Shown here: in pieces, positions 19,495 to 26,438 of the stretch
Layout: every line of letters starts with the position of its first letter
How positions within the stretch are numbered: position 1 is the stretch's first letter
NCBI GenBank assembly: GCA_905221215.1
Contig: CAJNCI010000002.1
Span: 1 to 64,000, forward strand
Direction: 5' to 3'
DNA from: a bacterium
GTDB taxonomy: Bacteria; Bacillota; Bacilli; Lactobacillales; Streptococcaceae
DNA length: 64,000 bases
The notes under the pieces: model-generated
Seen by the model: only the letters and a program-made list of their open reading frames with translations
Database searches by the model: none
What the model was told of the DNA's origin: nothing
Made by a program: the position numbers and the translations under genes

Positions 19495-19839
19495 TGGAGC
19501 CGGTGGGAGTCGAACCCACGTCCAAACACCTGCCAACATATTTGTCTACAACCATAGGTTATGTATTAGTTTAACAGTTCCTCGACACATAACTCAAGCC
19601 TAGAAGCTGCGAGTCTATCAATCTCTTATCAAGCCACTAGACAAGGCTTGATCGTATCTCGCTAATAATAAGACCTGTCATTGAACACGAGCAATCCAAA
19701 TCGGGTCACGCCTGCTGGTTTTTAGGCAGCTAGAGCGTAAGAAGTGTTATTTTTTGCAGTTATATTTAACTGAGCGTTTACGTCGCCACACGAGTCGCAA
19801 AATATGCCTCATAATGCCTGTCGAATCCGTAACGACCCC
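19495..19839 (-). ncRNA. ssrA: transfer-messenger RNA
   Basis: Rescues stalled ribosomes and tags their products. On the minus strand it starts GGGGTCGTTACGGATTCGAC and ends in a tRNA-like GGTTCGACTCCCACCGGCTCCA, with the CCA encoded. The tag frame at 19757-19722 reads AKNNTSYALAA then TAA. Confidence 0.97.
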
Positions 19840-19900
19840 AAAAGACAATAAAACCATTATACCTCATCTAACTCAAAAATGCAAAAGGGAAAGCAACTAA

Positions 19901-20536
19901 CTAAAAAAGATAGTCTTTCAAGGCTTTTGACAAAACCTGATAACCGGCAATACTGAGGTGCAATCCATCAGTAGTATAGTCTTTTTTGAGTTGACCTGCT
20001 TGGTCTGTCAAACAATCAAATACTGGCACAAATTCTACCTGCATATAGGCAGAAACAAGCTCTTGATAGGCTTGATTCCAGTTCTGAATTTTTTCATTCG
20101 TGCGGATATAAACTGTCTGCTTGTACTCCTCTCCCTCATTGACTGGCAAAATGGAAAGCAATTTAATCTCTGTCAATGGATAATCGCGAGCAATGGATTG
20201 AATGATAGCTTCGAGATTATTGAGAGCCTCATTCAAGGGAACATCTTTTCCGATATCGTTCGTCCCAATCAGAAGGACAATTTTATCTACCGCCCCACCA
20301 TAAAGATGCGCATCCAGATTCTCTAATAACTGCCCTGTCTGATAGCCACGAATTCCTCGATTGACAATCGTCTTTGCAGTCCCAAACAGCTCCTGCAGAG
20401 GGTAATACTCAACAATGGAGTCCCCAATAAAGAGAATATCGGGCTCTACAATGGAAACCTGATTTAAGTGACGATACTTAGTTTGGATTTTTTCTTGTTC
20501 CTTTAGTAACCAATTTTCTAATAACTGTACTGCCAC
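19901..20536 (-). CDS. SGNH/GDSL-family hydrolase
   Basis: A 211-residue esterase-like protein with the family blocks: FIGDSIVEY (Ser near 39), the Gly of NRGIRGY, GTND near 92 and DGLHLS with the catalytic Asp/His near 189. In pneumococcus the relative is annotated as a platelet-activating-factor acetylhydrolase-like protein, but the substrate is unproven. No signal peptide. It starts one base after the upstream HAD gene ends. Confidence 0.88.
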   Translation of the reverse strand: MAVQLLENWLLKEQEKIQTKYRHLNQVSIVEPDILFIGDSIVEYYPLQELFGTAKTIVNRGIRGYQTGQLLENLDAHLYGGAVDKIVLLIGTNDIGKDVPLNEALNNLEAIIQSIARDYPLTEIKLLSILPVNEGEEYKQTVYIRTNEKIQNWNQAYQELVSAYMQVEFVPVFDCLTDQAGQLKKDYTTDGLHLSIAGYQVLSKALKDYLF

Positions 20537-20537
20537 T

Positions 20538-21365
20538 TCATTCTCCTTTTTCTAACCAGTTTTCCAAGACTTGATAAACTCCTCCTTGGCTGTTGGCTGG
20601 CGCTAGAGCAGTCGCCACAGCTTTGGCTTTATCATCAGCATTTTCCATCGCATAGGCAATCCCAGCCATTTCAAGCATTTCAACGTCATTTTCACTATCA
20701 CCAAAAGCCATGATTTGTTGGGAGTTCAAGTCCCAGCGCTTGAGTAATTCTTCCAAACCCCATGCTTTATGAATCCCAGATTGGAGAATATCAATGCAAC
20801 CATAGCCACTCGATACAGCCCGGACACGACCATCAAAGAGGTCATTAATCTCTTCCAAGACCGAACTCAAACGCTCCTCGCCAACAACCATGCTCATCTT
20901 GAGAACACCACCAAAGAGGTCAGAGGTTAACTCATCCACAAAATGCATCCGTTGGTAGAATTTTTCAATCATTTCTGGAGTCATAAAACTTTCAAGTTCT
21001 GTAAAAATCGTTCCTTCCTTGACGAAACCACCCTTCATACCCGTTACAACAAATTGATTTTGACACTCTAGATCCTTGAAATGAGCCAAAGCCTTGTCGA
21101 CAATGGCATCATCCCAAGTCTGAGCTTGAATCAATTCGTTGTTTTCAAATATACGAGCACCGTTGGCAACAACCAGAACCACTCGATCCACCAAGTGCCC
21201 CAGTAATTGCCTCATGCGGTGAATTTCATTGCCCGTCGCAATGACAAAACGAATGCCCTGTTGATCCAACTGATCTAAAATCTTTTCCAAGCGCGGAAGA
21301 TCCAGCTGGCCTCTAGCATCCAGCAAGGTCCCATCCATATCTGTCGCAATTACTTTAATCGTCAT
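20538..21365 (-). CDS. Cof-type HAD phosphatase
   Basis: A 275-residue haloacid-dehalogenase hydrolase of the Cof subfamily: DMDGTLLD with nucleophile Asp near 8, a C2-type cap in the middle and GDSENDVEMLEMAG near 220. It probably dephosphorylates sugar phosphates or cofactors. Middle gene of a three-gene operon with the CapA-like and SGNH proteins. Confidence 0.9.
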   Translation of the reverse strand: MTIKVIATDMDGTLLDARGQLDLPRLEKILDQLDQQGIRFVIATGNEIHRMRQLLGHLVDRVVLVVANGARIFENNELIQAQTWDDAIVDKALAHFKDLECQNQFVVTGMKGGFVKEGTIFTELESFMTPEMIEKFYQRMHFVDELTSDLFGGVLKMSMVVGEERLSSVLEEINDLFDGRVRAVSSGYGCIDILQSGIHKAWGLEELLKRWDLNSQQIMAFGDSENDVEMLEMAGIAYAMENADDKAKAVATALAPANSQGGVYQVLENWLEKGE

Positions 21366-21386
21366 TTACTTCCCTCTGGATTCAAA

Positions 21387-22706
21387 CTAATCCCACTTCA
21401 ATCCCACATGTTCGTTCATTTCTTTGTAGGCTGTATCAATTCGTTCCTTAGTCGCTTCATCTAACTGGTCACGATGACTGCCACCCTCTATGAAATCTTC
21501 CAAGATATAGGTTTGATAATGATATAAAGGATAGCCTTCTGGTGAAAAGGTTCCCTTTGGTGTTCGATTGACCCAAGTAGGATGAGCTTTAGCTGTTCCG
21601 ATAGTTGTTTTTCCATCCTTCTTCTTAATGGTCACGTCCATGAGAACACCACGTTCAGTCCACTTAGCATTTTCTTCATCTCCCATAGATTCAATCCGTT
21701 GATTGGAAATGAAATTCCCCATTGAATAGATAATGAGTTTCTTGTCTCCATCTTTTTCAACCGTTTCAGATGGTTCCACAACGTGAGGATGCCCACCAAA
21801 GATGATATCCGCCCCCCAATCAATCATCTTGTGATAAAGAGCTTTTTGTTCTTCAGTTGGTTCCAATTGATACTCAACACCCATCTGAGGCATGATAATG
21901 GTGATATCCGCTTCCTTTTCCGCCCGTTCAATTTCAGCCTTCATCTTATCTTCGTTTAAATCTGAAAGATAACGATTATAGTCTTCCTGAGAAATATACT
22001 GCTCAATGCCATTGAAACCATAGGAATAGGCTAACAGTGCAACCTTGATACCATTCACTTCCTTAATGACCAGCGGAGCCTGATCCCGTGGCTCGTGCGT
22101 ATAAACTCCGATTGGAGTGATTCCAGCTTTCTCAATAATATCGGCCGTTGAAATAACTCCCTCAATTTGCGAATCCAAAATGTGATTATGAGCCAAATCT
22201 AGAACATGATAACCTGCATCCTTAATGGCATCCATAACTTCAGCAGGAGCATTAAAGAGAGGATAACCTGCTAAATAATGATCCTTATTGATGGTTCCTT
22301 CAAAATCACCAATAGCTAAGTCTGCTTGCTTAAGCCAAGGTGTCACATACTCAAAATTCTCATGAAAGTCATAGGTACCGTCTTCTTTTTTAGCTGAAAA
22401 GAAAAGTCCATCGTGGTAGAGTAAATCCCCGTGGGCCATAATTCTAGCAGTTTTTTCCTCTTCCTGCTCCTGAGACTTTTGCTTAGTCCCTTCTTGAGAA
22501 ATAGTATCTCGTTTTTGACTGGTTAAAGGGATTCCTTGGAAACTTTCAAACAACAAAACCAAGCCCATTGATAAAGCAACTGCTAGCAAGAGCACCGCCA
22601 CAAAGCCTTTATTGCTCCACTTACGATAACTCCTAAAAAAGTTTACCAAGCCTTTCATAAAACGAAAAGCTATACCACCCTGATTTCTATCTTGTCTTCT
22701 TTGCAT
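21387..22706 (-). CDS. CapA/PgsA-like metallophosphatase-fold protein
   Basis: About 440 residues. A basic N terminus and one membrane anchor (NKGFVAVLLLAVALSMGLVLLF) precede an external PGA_cap domain (IMAHGDLLYHDG, AIGDFEGTI, LDLAHNHILDSQ, FGGHPHVVEP, YSMGNFISNQ). These are metal-ligand blocks of the calcineurin-like fold found in poly-gamma-glutamate synthesis protein CapA. No capBC genes are near, so polyglutamate production is not implied. The ATG at 22706 is chosen because GGGAG sits 7 bp upstream; the frame is open further. Confidence 0.85.
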   Translation of the reverse strand: MQRRQDRNQGGIAFRFMKGLVNFFRSYRKWSNKGFVAVLLLAVALSMGLVLLFESFQGIPLTSQKRDTISQEGTKQKSQEQEEEKTARIMAHGDLLYHDGLFFSAKKEDGTYDFHENFEYVTPWLKQADLAIGDFEGTINKDHYLAGYPLFNAPAEVMDAIKDAGYHVLDLAHNHILDSQIEGVISTADIIEKAGITPIGVYTHEPRDQAPLVIKEVNGIKVALLAYSYGFNGIEQYISQEDYNRYLSDLNEDKMKAEIERAEKEADITIIMPQMGVEYQLEPTEEQKALYHKMIDWGADIIFGGHPHVVEPSETVEKDGDKKLIIYSMGNFISNQRIESMGDEENAKWTERGVLMDVTIKKKDGKTTIGTAKAHPTWVNRTPKGTFSPEGYPLYHYQTYILEDFIEGGSHRDQLDEATKERIDTAYKEMNEHVGLKWD

Positions 22707-22880
22707 CTTCATTCTCCCTACTTTCTTATGCAAGCCTTTTCTTTTTATTATATCACAGATAAGTAATTCTTTCACAATTGAATCGAACCTACTCGACATT
22801 TTCTATAAAAGCTCGATGCCGTAATACTTTCAATCCTTGTCATTTTGTGTTATCATGTAGAGGTAATGAAAGGAGAGAAA

Positions 22881-23492
22881 ATGTCTGCTATAGAACGTAT
22901 TACAAAAGCTGCTCACTTAATTGATATGAACGATATTATCCGCGAGGGGAATCCAACTCTTCGCGCAGTTGCTGAGGAAGTCACTTTCCCCTTGTCTGAC
23001 CAGGAAATTATCCTTGGTGAAAAGATGATGCAATTCCTCAAACATTCCCAAGATCCTGTTATGGCTGAAAAGATGGGACTCCGTGGTGGGGTTGGACTTG
23101 CTGCTCCCCAGTTGGATATCTCAAAACGCATTATCGCTGTTTTAGTGCCAAATATTGTTGAAGAAGGCGAAACTCCACAGGAAGCCTACGATTTGCAAGC
23201 CATTATGTACAATCCAAAAATCGTCTCTCACTCTGTTCAAGACGCTGCTCTTGGTGAAGGAGAAGGTTGCCTCTCTGTTGACCGCAACGTGCCTGGCTAT
23301 GTGGTGCGCCATGCTCGCGTCACTGTTGACTACTTTGACAAGGACGGCGAAAAACACCGCATCAAGCTCAAAGGCTACAACTCCATTGTTGTTCAGCATG
23401 AAATTGACCACATCAACGGAATCATGTTTTACGACCGTATCAATGAAAAAGACCCATTTGCAGTTAAAGATGGCTTACTAATTCTAGAATAA
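22881..23492 (+). CDS. def: peptide deformylase
   Basis: Def removes the formyl group from nascent proteins using a metal ion. 203 residues, the usual length for Gram-positive type II enzymes. Motif 1 GVGLAAPQ, motif 2 EGCLSV and motif 3 [12 protein letters not shown] supply the Cys and two His metal ligands and the catalytic Glu. The ATG at 22881 follows AGGAGAG by 5 bp. It is the last core gene before the integrated element. Confidence 0.97.
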   Translation: MSAIERITKAAHLIDMNDIIREGNPTLRAVAEEVTFPLSDQEIILGEKMMQFLKHSQDPVMAEKMGLRGGVGLAAPQLDISKRIIAVLVPNIVEEGETPQEAYDLQAIMYNPKIVSHSVQDAALGEGEGCLSVDRNVPGYVVRHARVTVDYFDKDGEKHRIKLKGYNSIVVQHEIDHINGIMFYDRINEKDPFAVKDGLLILE

Positions 23493-23495
23493 AGA

Positions 23496-23520
23496 AAATC
23501 CCGTTGCAAGACGGGGTTTT
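23496..23520 (+). terminator. def terminator
   Basis: AAATCCCGT and ACGGGGTTT pair around TGCAAG; TTTTG follows. It lies immediately before the element's left end. Confidence 0.8.
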
Positions 23521-23532
23521 GTGTTATAATGT

Positions 23533-23553
23533 CCACACCTCACCCAGCAGTCC
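23533..23553 (+). repeat. left terminal inverted repeat of the element
   Basis: CCACACCTCACCCAGCAGTC plus one C. It matches the reverse complement of 41162-41182 at 19 of 21 positions; both differences are C/T. Confidence 0.8.
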
Positions 23554-23578
23554 AATAACTAACCAACTCTAGCCCCTT

Positions 23579-23609
23579 AACCCCAGCGATTTCAAGTCGT
23601 TGGGGTTTT
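23579..23609 (+). terminator. terminator at the left end of the element
   Basis: AACCCCA-CGA pairs with TCG-TGGGGTT, followed by TTTTC. It would stop transcription entering from the def side, including from the TATAAT at 23525-23530. Confidence 0.7.
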
Positions 23610-23622
23610 CGTGAAAAAGTGC

Positions 23623-23680
23623 TTGACTCTTCCCCTATAGAGAGTTATGATGGACACACCAATAAGGCAAAGGAGATTTT
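23623..23680 (+). promoter_or_regulatory. promoter/RBS cassette, copy 1
   Basis: TTGACT (23623-23628), a 17-bp spacer and TATGAT (23646-23651) are followed by GGACACACCAATAAGGCAAA and AGGAG before an ATG. The same layout occurs on the minus strand at 25096-25159 and 26373-26431. Confidence 0.7.
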
Positions 23681-23952
23681 ATGGAAAATTAAACCAGAAC
23701 AACGAAAGCAGTCAAAATTTCAAAGCTGAACCCAAACTCCCCCAAATTGAAACAGTTCACCTTACAACTTTCGAAGAATTACACTATTACACGGTGTAGG
23801 ATGTGTTTTTAATCCTCATTTTAGAAGTGAAAATCCCCATCACGGACGAATATTCTTGGTTTTATACTTGCCGTTTTCTTAATCCTGAGTGTGTCGAAAA
23901 ATATTATACTGCTTGTTGCAGAATGGAAGATTTGGACGAATTTGCCGTTTAG
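23681..23952 (+). pseudogene. decayed small gene behind cassette copy 1
   Basis: The ATG (23681) after a good ribosome site reads only ATG GAA AAT TAA. A frame one base away is otherwise open to TAG at 23950, interrupted once by TAG at 23797, and encodes plausible protein (TVHLTTFEELHYYTV, then DEYSWFYTCRFLNPECVEKY). One frameshift plus one nonsense codon therefore break a gene of about 90 codons. No function recognised. Confidence 0.5.
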
Positions 23953-24012
23953 GATTACAAATTGCAGCTAAGTTTAATTTTAGTTATTTTAACGCTTTTT
24001 TCAACAAAACTG

Positions 24013-24041
24013 TTGACACAATTACTTAAAGTCTGTATAAT
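24013..24041 (+). promoter_or_regulatory. consensus promoter of small RNA 1
   Basis: TTGACA (24013-24018), 17 bp, TATAAT (24036-24041): a perfect sigma-70 match. Confidence 0.85.
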
Positions 24042-24047
24042 AGATTA

Positions 24048-24140
24048 AGTTATCTCAAGTAGCTATAAAATATATGCTTTTGAGATAAAGAAAATCCCAA
24101 CGATATTCGTACTACCGTTGGGGAGAAGATTTCTTATTTT
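24048..24140 (+). ncRNA. candidate small RNA 1 (about 93 nt)
   Basis: The predicted transcript from the consensus promoter holds two hairpins. TTATCTCAA (24050-24058) pairs with TTGAGATAA (24080-24088). AGAAAATCCCAACG (24089-24102) pairs with CGTTGGG plus GATTTCT (24116-24134), followed by TATTTTTA. No open frame of useful length is present. It converges with a minus-strand small-gene transcript and shares its terminator, the layout of antisense-regulated type I toxin loci. Inferred from sequence only. Confidence 0.6.
24089..24140. terminator. bidirectional terminator of small RNA 1 and the convergent transcript
   Basis: Stem AGAAAATCCCAACG / CGTTGGG-(GAGAA)-GATTTCT. The plus side continues TATTTTTA; the minus side continues with TTTA. 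Confidence 0.65.
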
Positions 24141-24193
24141 TAGTTATCAGCCTTATAGTTAACCAACAAGAGAACGATAAGACTGATTTGCAT
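24140..24193 (-). CDS. possible 17-residue hydrophobic peptide
   Basis: ATG at 24193 opens a short frame reading MQISLIVLLLVNYKADN, ending at TAA 24140-24142. It begins 14 bp after the stop of the 107-residue membrane protein gene, with GTGGTGAAG upstream as a weak ribosome site. A hydrophobic core with a charged tail is seen in type I toxins, but this peptide is shorter than known families and matches none I recognise. Confidence 0.25.
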   Translation of the reverse strand: MQISLIVLLLVNYKADN

Positions 24194-24199
24194 TAGCTT

Positions 24200-24216
24200 C
24201 ACCACTATTAGTGGTG
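24200..24216 (+). terminator. hairpin with plus-strand T run
   Basis: CACCACT and AGTGGTG pair around a 3-nt loop, followed by ATTTTTTCTTTT. It could back up termination of small RNA 1. Confidence 0.5.
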
Positions 24217-24531
24217 ATTTTTTCTTTTATTTGGTGAAGCTTTATTCCTAGGTTTAGTGTAGTTATTACCCTTTCTAAGCCAAGTGGCCATCAGCTCTTT
24301 TGAATTTCTGGTTCTTCTGTTAGAATTGATAACCAAGAATGCAAAGCAACAAATAATTAGTGAAATAACGACTATCACTACACTTATCACAGTAAGATTT
24401 TCGAACGGTATTTTTAATATATGAACAAAGACTACGCTACCAATACCACCAGCACCTGCTGCAGTCAACATTGATTTTATCTTTTTATCTGTCCCATCCT
24501 CACTTTCATTAAAAATGTGTTGGTTAGACAA
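24208..24531 (-). CDS. small membrane protein of unknown function
   Basis: A 107-residue frame opening with TTG (MSNQHIFNESEDGTDKKIKS). It has a glycine-rich segment (LTAAGAGGIGSVVFVHIL, about 22-39) and a strong membrane segment (LTVISVVIVVISLIICCFAFLVI, about 46-68), then a basic tail. The ribosome site is weak, but a TTGACA-17-TATATT promoter sits 24 bp upstream. It faces small RNA 1 across a shared terminator. Not recognised; the start codon is uncertain. Confidence 0.55.
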   Translation of the reverse strand: MSNQHIFNESEDGTDKKIKSMLTAAGAGGIGSVVFVHILKIPFENLTVISVVIVVISLIICCFAFLVINSNRRTRNSKELMATWLRKGNNYTKPRNKASPNKRKNHH

Positions 24532-24554
24532 AACAAGAAATCTTCGGTGTTACT

Positions 24555-24583
24555 AATATAACGATATCCTTACACTTTGTCAA
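24555..24583 (-). promoter_or_regulatory. promoter of the 107-residue membrane protein gene
   Basis: TTGACA (24583-24578), 17 bp, TATATT (24560-24555). Confidence 0.75.
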
Positions 24584-24675
24584 TAGTAGTGTATTATTTA
24601 TAACTGTTTTTAATTTTTCTGACATTTTTACACTGTATTATAAAATTTTCTATATATTTTCAATTCGAAACAAAC

Positions 24676-24697
24676 GCCCCAGTCGCAAAACTGGGGC
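24676..24697. terminator. terminator after the 125-residue gene
   Basis: GCCCCAGT and ACTGGGGC pair around CGCAAA; minus side GTTTGTTTC, plus side AATTTTG. Confidence 0.75.
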
Positions 24698-24717
24698 AAT
24701 TTTGTTGTAATTTTAGG

Positions 24718-25095
24718 TTAACAAATCGCTTCATCGATACAAGTTACTGGCGTTACTAAAATGTATAGCAAGGTTTCGCACATCTCGCCTCTACTTTGGC
24801 AAGTGAGCAACTTTTCGATTTTCGCAATAAACTTTTCTTTGCTTTCGTTAATGGCAAAAACTGTTATTTTGCGTTTAAAAACATTAGTTTCAACATAATC
24901 GAAGGCAAAACCTTTTTCGAACACTCGTAGTTTCGTTAAAAATGTGGGCAAAGATATCGGGTCGTTAAGATAAAATCCTAATTGGTCTGATTGCCATTCA
25001 ATTGGCATTTCTGGCACAACACCCCAATATAGCTGGCTACGAATGTCACCTTCTAATTTTTGTAGATACATTTCGGTTTCTAAATCGATATACAT
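24718..25095 (-). CDS. unknown 125-residue protein
   Basis: MYIDLETEMYLQKLEGDIRS... is a soluble mixed alpha/beta protein with no membrane segment, ending LLTCQSRGEMCETLLYILVTPVTCIDEAIC with four cysteines in the last 33 residues. It is expressed from promoter cassette copy 2 and has its own terminator. No family recognised. Confidence 0.65.
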   Translation of the reverse strand: MYIDLETEMYLQKLEGDIRSQLYWGVVPEMPIEWQSDQLGFYLNDPISLPTFLTKLRVFEKGFAFDYVETNVFKRKITVFAINESKEKFIAKIEKLLTCQSRGEMCETLLYILVTPVTCIDEAIC

Positions 25096-25159
25096 ATCAC
25101 TCCTATCTGTTAAATTTCTTTTACATGTCCATCATAACTCTCTGTAGTAATGAAGTCCA
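25096..25159 (-). promoter_or_regulatory. promoter/RBS cassette, copy 2
   Basis: TGGACT (25159-25154), 17 bp, TATGAT (25136-25131) then GGACATG, with AGAGAGTTATGATGGACA shared with copy 1; AGGAG precedes the ATG at 25095. Confidence 0.65.
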
Positions 25160-25212
25160 GCCTATTTTTGAGTTTAATTTACATCAGTTTTGAAAATAAA
25201 AACTCTTTATGA

Positions 25213-25241
25213 TTGCAATAATTTCAAGGAAGTGGTATACT
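25213..25241 (+). promoter_or_regulatory. promoter of small RNA 2
   Basis: TTGCAA (25213-25218), 17 bp, TATACT (25236-25241). Confidence 0.7.
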
Positions 25242-25247
25242 ATTAAG

Positions 25248-25337
25248 AAGTGATGAACGCACACCGAAAGCGTTTTCACTTGTATTTTACAAAAAAAAAA
25301 CAGAAAAGCCAATGAACGGCAATTCATTAGCTTTTTT
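25248..25337 (+). ncRNA. candidate small RNA 2 (about 90 nt)
   Basis: The predicted transcript has a 5' hairpin (AAGTGA-ACGC with GCGTTTTCACTT) and a 3' terminator stem (AAAAGC-AATGAA with TTCATT-GCTTTT). It converges with the 55-residue gene on the minus strand and shares a terminator, repeating the layout at small RNA 1. A 20-codon basic frame starting at ATG 25253 exists but has no clear ribosome site. Confidence 0.55.
25304..25337. terminator. bidirectional terminator, small RNA 2 / 55-residue gene
   Basis: AAAAGC-C-AATGAA pairs with TTCATT-A-GCTTTT; T runs on both strands (10 T on the minus strand just beyond). Confidence 0.65.
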
Positions 25338-25346
25338 GAAAGGTGT

Positions 25347-25514
25347 TTACCTATCCTTGAAATTATTGCGTATCGCTACGCAAAGTTCGTGTATCTCAAG
25401 AATAAGCACCACATCATTCAAGTCCAAGCTACCAACTTGGGCTTTTTGAATAAATTCGCACACCTTCACAAGAAGTAGCACGAACGACAGAAATTCCTTT
25501 TCTTTCTCGCTCAT
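25347..25514 (-). CDS. small unknown protein, 55 residues
   Basis: MSEKEKEFLSFVLLLVKVCE... ends with AIRNNFKDR and TAA at 25347. GGGGG lies 7 bp before the ATG, one of the best ribosome sites in the element. It looks like two or three amphipathic helices rather than a membrane helix. A perfect consensus promoter lies 190 bp upstream, with a structured leader between. No family recognised. Confidence 0.65.
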   Translation of the reverse strand: MSEKEKEFLSFVLLLVKVCEFIQKAQVGSLDLNDVVLILEIHELCVAIRNNFKDR

Positions 25515-25561
25515 ACCGCTACCCCCTTTCCTAACGGATTTAGAGGTTTTGCAAAGGATAC

Positions 25562-25667
25562 AAAATACCCCTAATAAAGAGTAGTGATTTGGCTTCAGAT
25601 ATTCGTATTGTCAAAATGCGAACTTCTAACAAACCAGAATCTCACTGTTCCTTATTAGAGGTATTTT
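25562..25667 (-). promoter_or_regulatory. long-range hairpin in the leader of the 55-residue gene
   Basis: AAAATACCTCTAATAA (25667-25652) can pair with TTATTAGGGGTATTTT (25577-25562) over 16 bp with one G-U, enclosing 74 nt. It lies between the promoter and the gene, as in attenuators or long structured 5' UTRs. Confidence 0.55.
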
Positions 25668-25703
25668 TAAAACGCAGTTTCTCCTTAGATTTTTTCTAAA
25701 GTT

Positions 25704-25732
25704 ATTATATCGCTTTTTATTTCAATTGTCAA
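25704..25732 (-). promoter_or_regulatory. consensus promoter of the 55-residue gene
   Basis: TTGACA (25732-25727), 17 bp, TATAAT (25709-25704). Confidence 0.8.
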
Positions 25733-26030
25733 AATTTTTGTGTGCGTTTTCAATAAAAAATTGTGAAATACAAAATAAGTCGTGTGCCAAAATTGGGCAG
25801 AAACGGCGGTGTTAGTGCAAAGTTAAGCAACCCGAACCGAACAGCGAAGCGAACGCAAGAAGCTATCGATTTACCTTAAATATAGTTAAATAAAATAAAA
25901 GCTGAACAATTTAATTGCTAAATTCAAACCAGTTCCTAATAATATTTTAGAAAAGTCCGTGGACTATTCCAGATTTAATCTACTATATTTTACCTTTCTC
26001 CACTGCGTAAAAGCATTCACCCAACCAAAA

Positions 26031-26050
26031 AGCCCGAGTTTCCTCGAGCT
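26031..26050 (-). terminator. terminator downstream of the 50-residue gene
   Basis: AGCTCGAG pairs with CTCGGGCT on the minus strand, loop GAAA, then TTTTTGG. A second hairpin, GCAAAATAAC/GTTATTTTTGC, lies just upstream at 26101-26074. Confidence 0.7.
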
Positions 26051-26219
26051 AAATGTGTGTGTTAGACTTTAACGCAAAAATAACTATTCCTGTTATTTTG
26101 CAGATATAAATCATTGTTAACGATTGATACTGTATTTTTTCTCCCTCCTCATAAATGCGTCTTATCCACCTTCCAAAATATCACATACATGTTCCCTGAT
26201 ATTGTATTCATATCATACC

Positions 26220-26372
26220 TCACCTAATCACGCTGGCTACTATAGCAATTTCTTGGTCTCGGGTGGTATCTTCGTTTTCAAAATTGTGGATATTTTGAAT
26301 GCGGTCTTGAAGTGAGAATTGTTCTTGTTCAAGTTCATTATTTTGAATATTTCTGTTAGTGAATTTTTCCAT
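26220..26372 (-). CDS. small unknown protein, 50 residues
   Basis: MEKFTNRNIQNNELEQEQFS... is polar and Asn/Gln/Glu-rich with no membrane segment. It follows promoter cassette copy 3 with AGGAG 7 bp before ATG 26372. The first residues (ME, then an N/Q-rich stretch) resemble those of the decayed gene behind cassette copy 1. Unknown. Confidence 0.5.
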   Translation of the reverse strand: MEKFTNRNIQNNELEQEQFSLQDRIQNIHNFENEDTTRDQEIAIVASVIR

Positions 26373-26431
26373 AGAAATCTCCTTTGCTTTGTTGGTGTGT
26401 CCATCATAACTCCCTTTAACTAATAAGTCTA
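26373..26431 (-). promoter_or_regulatory. promoter/RBS cassette, copy 3
   Basis: TAGACT (26431-26426), 17 bp, TATGAT (26408-26403), then GGACACACCAACAAAGCAAA and GGAG, almost identical to copy 1. Confidence 0.65.
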
Positions 26432-26438
26432 ATCTTTT

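Larger units (their letters stand above)
25515..26219. other. gene-free stretch: leader, promoter and terminators
   Basis: Holds the leader and promoter of the 55-residue gene (to 25732) and two hairpins that end the 50-residue gene transcript. Between 25740 and 26030 I see only AT-rich sequence and short broken frames. At 26130-26219 two tiny frames (20 and 11 codons) follow ribosome-like sites and look like decayed remnants. Confidence 0.6.

Noticed and set aside
23531..23609. Cia-dependent small RNA (csRNA-like) at the element's left end
   Set aside because: A TATAAT and a terminator bracket about 75 nt, but the TTTAAG repeats of CiaR promoters are absent, and the segment is simply the element end with its terminator.
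24140..24193. Fst-family toxin peptide
   Set aside because: The layout of the locus is suggestive, but the 17-residue peptide lacks the Fst core pattern and length, so no family name is given.
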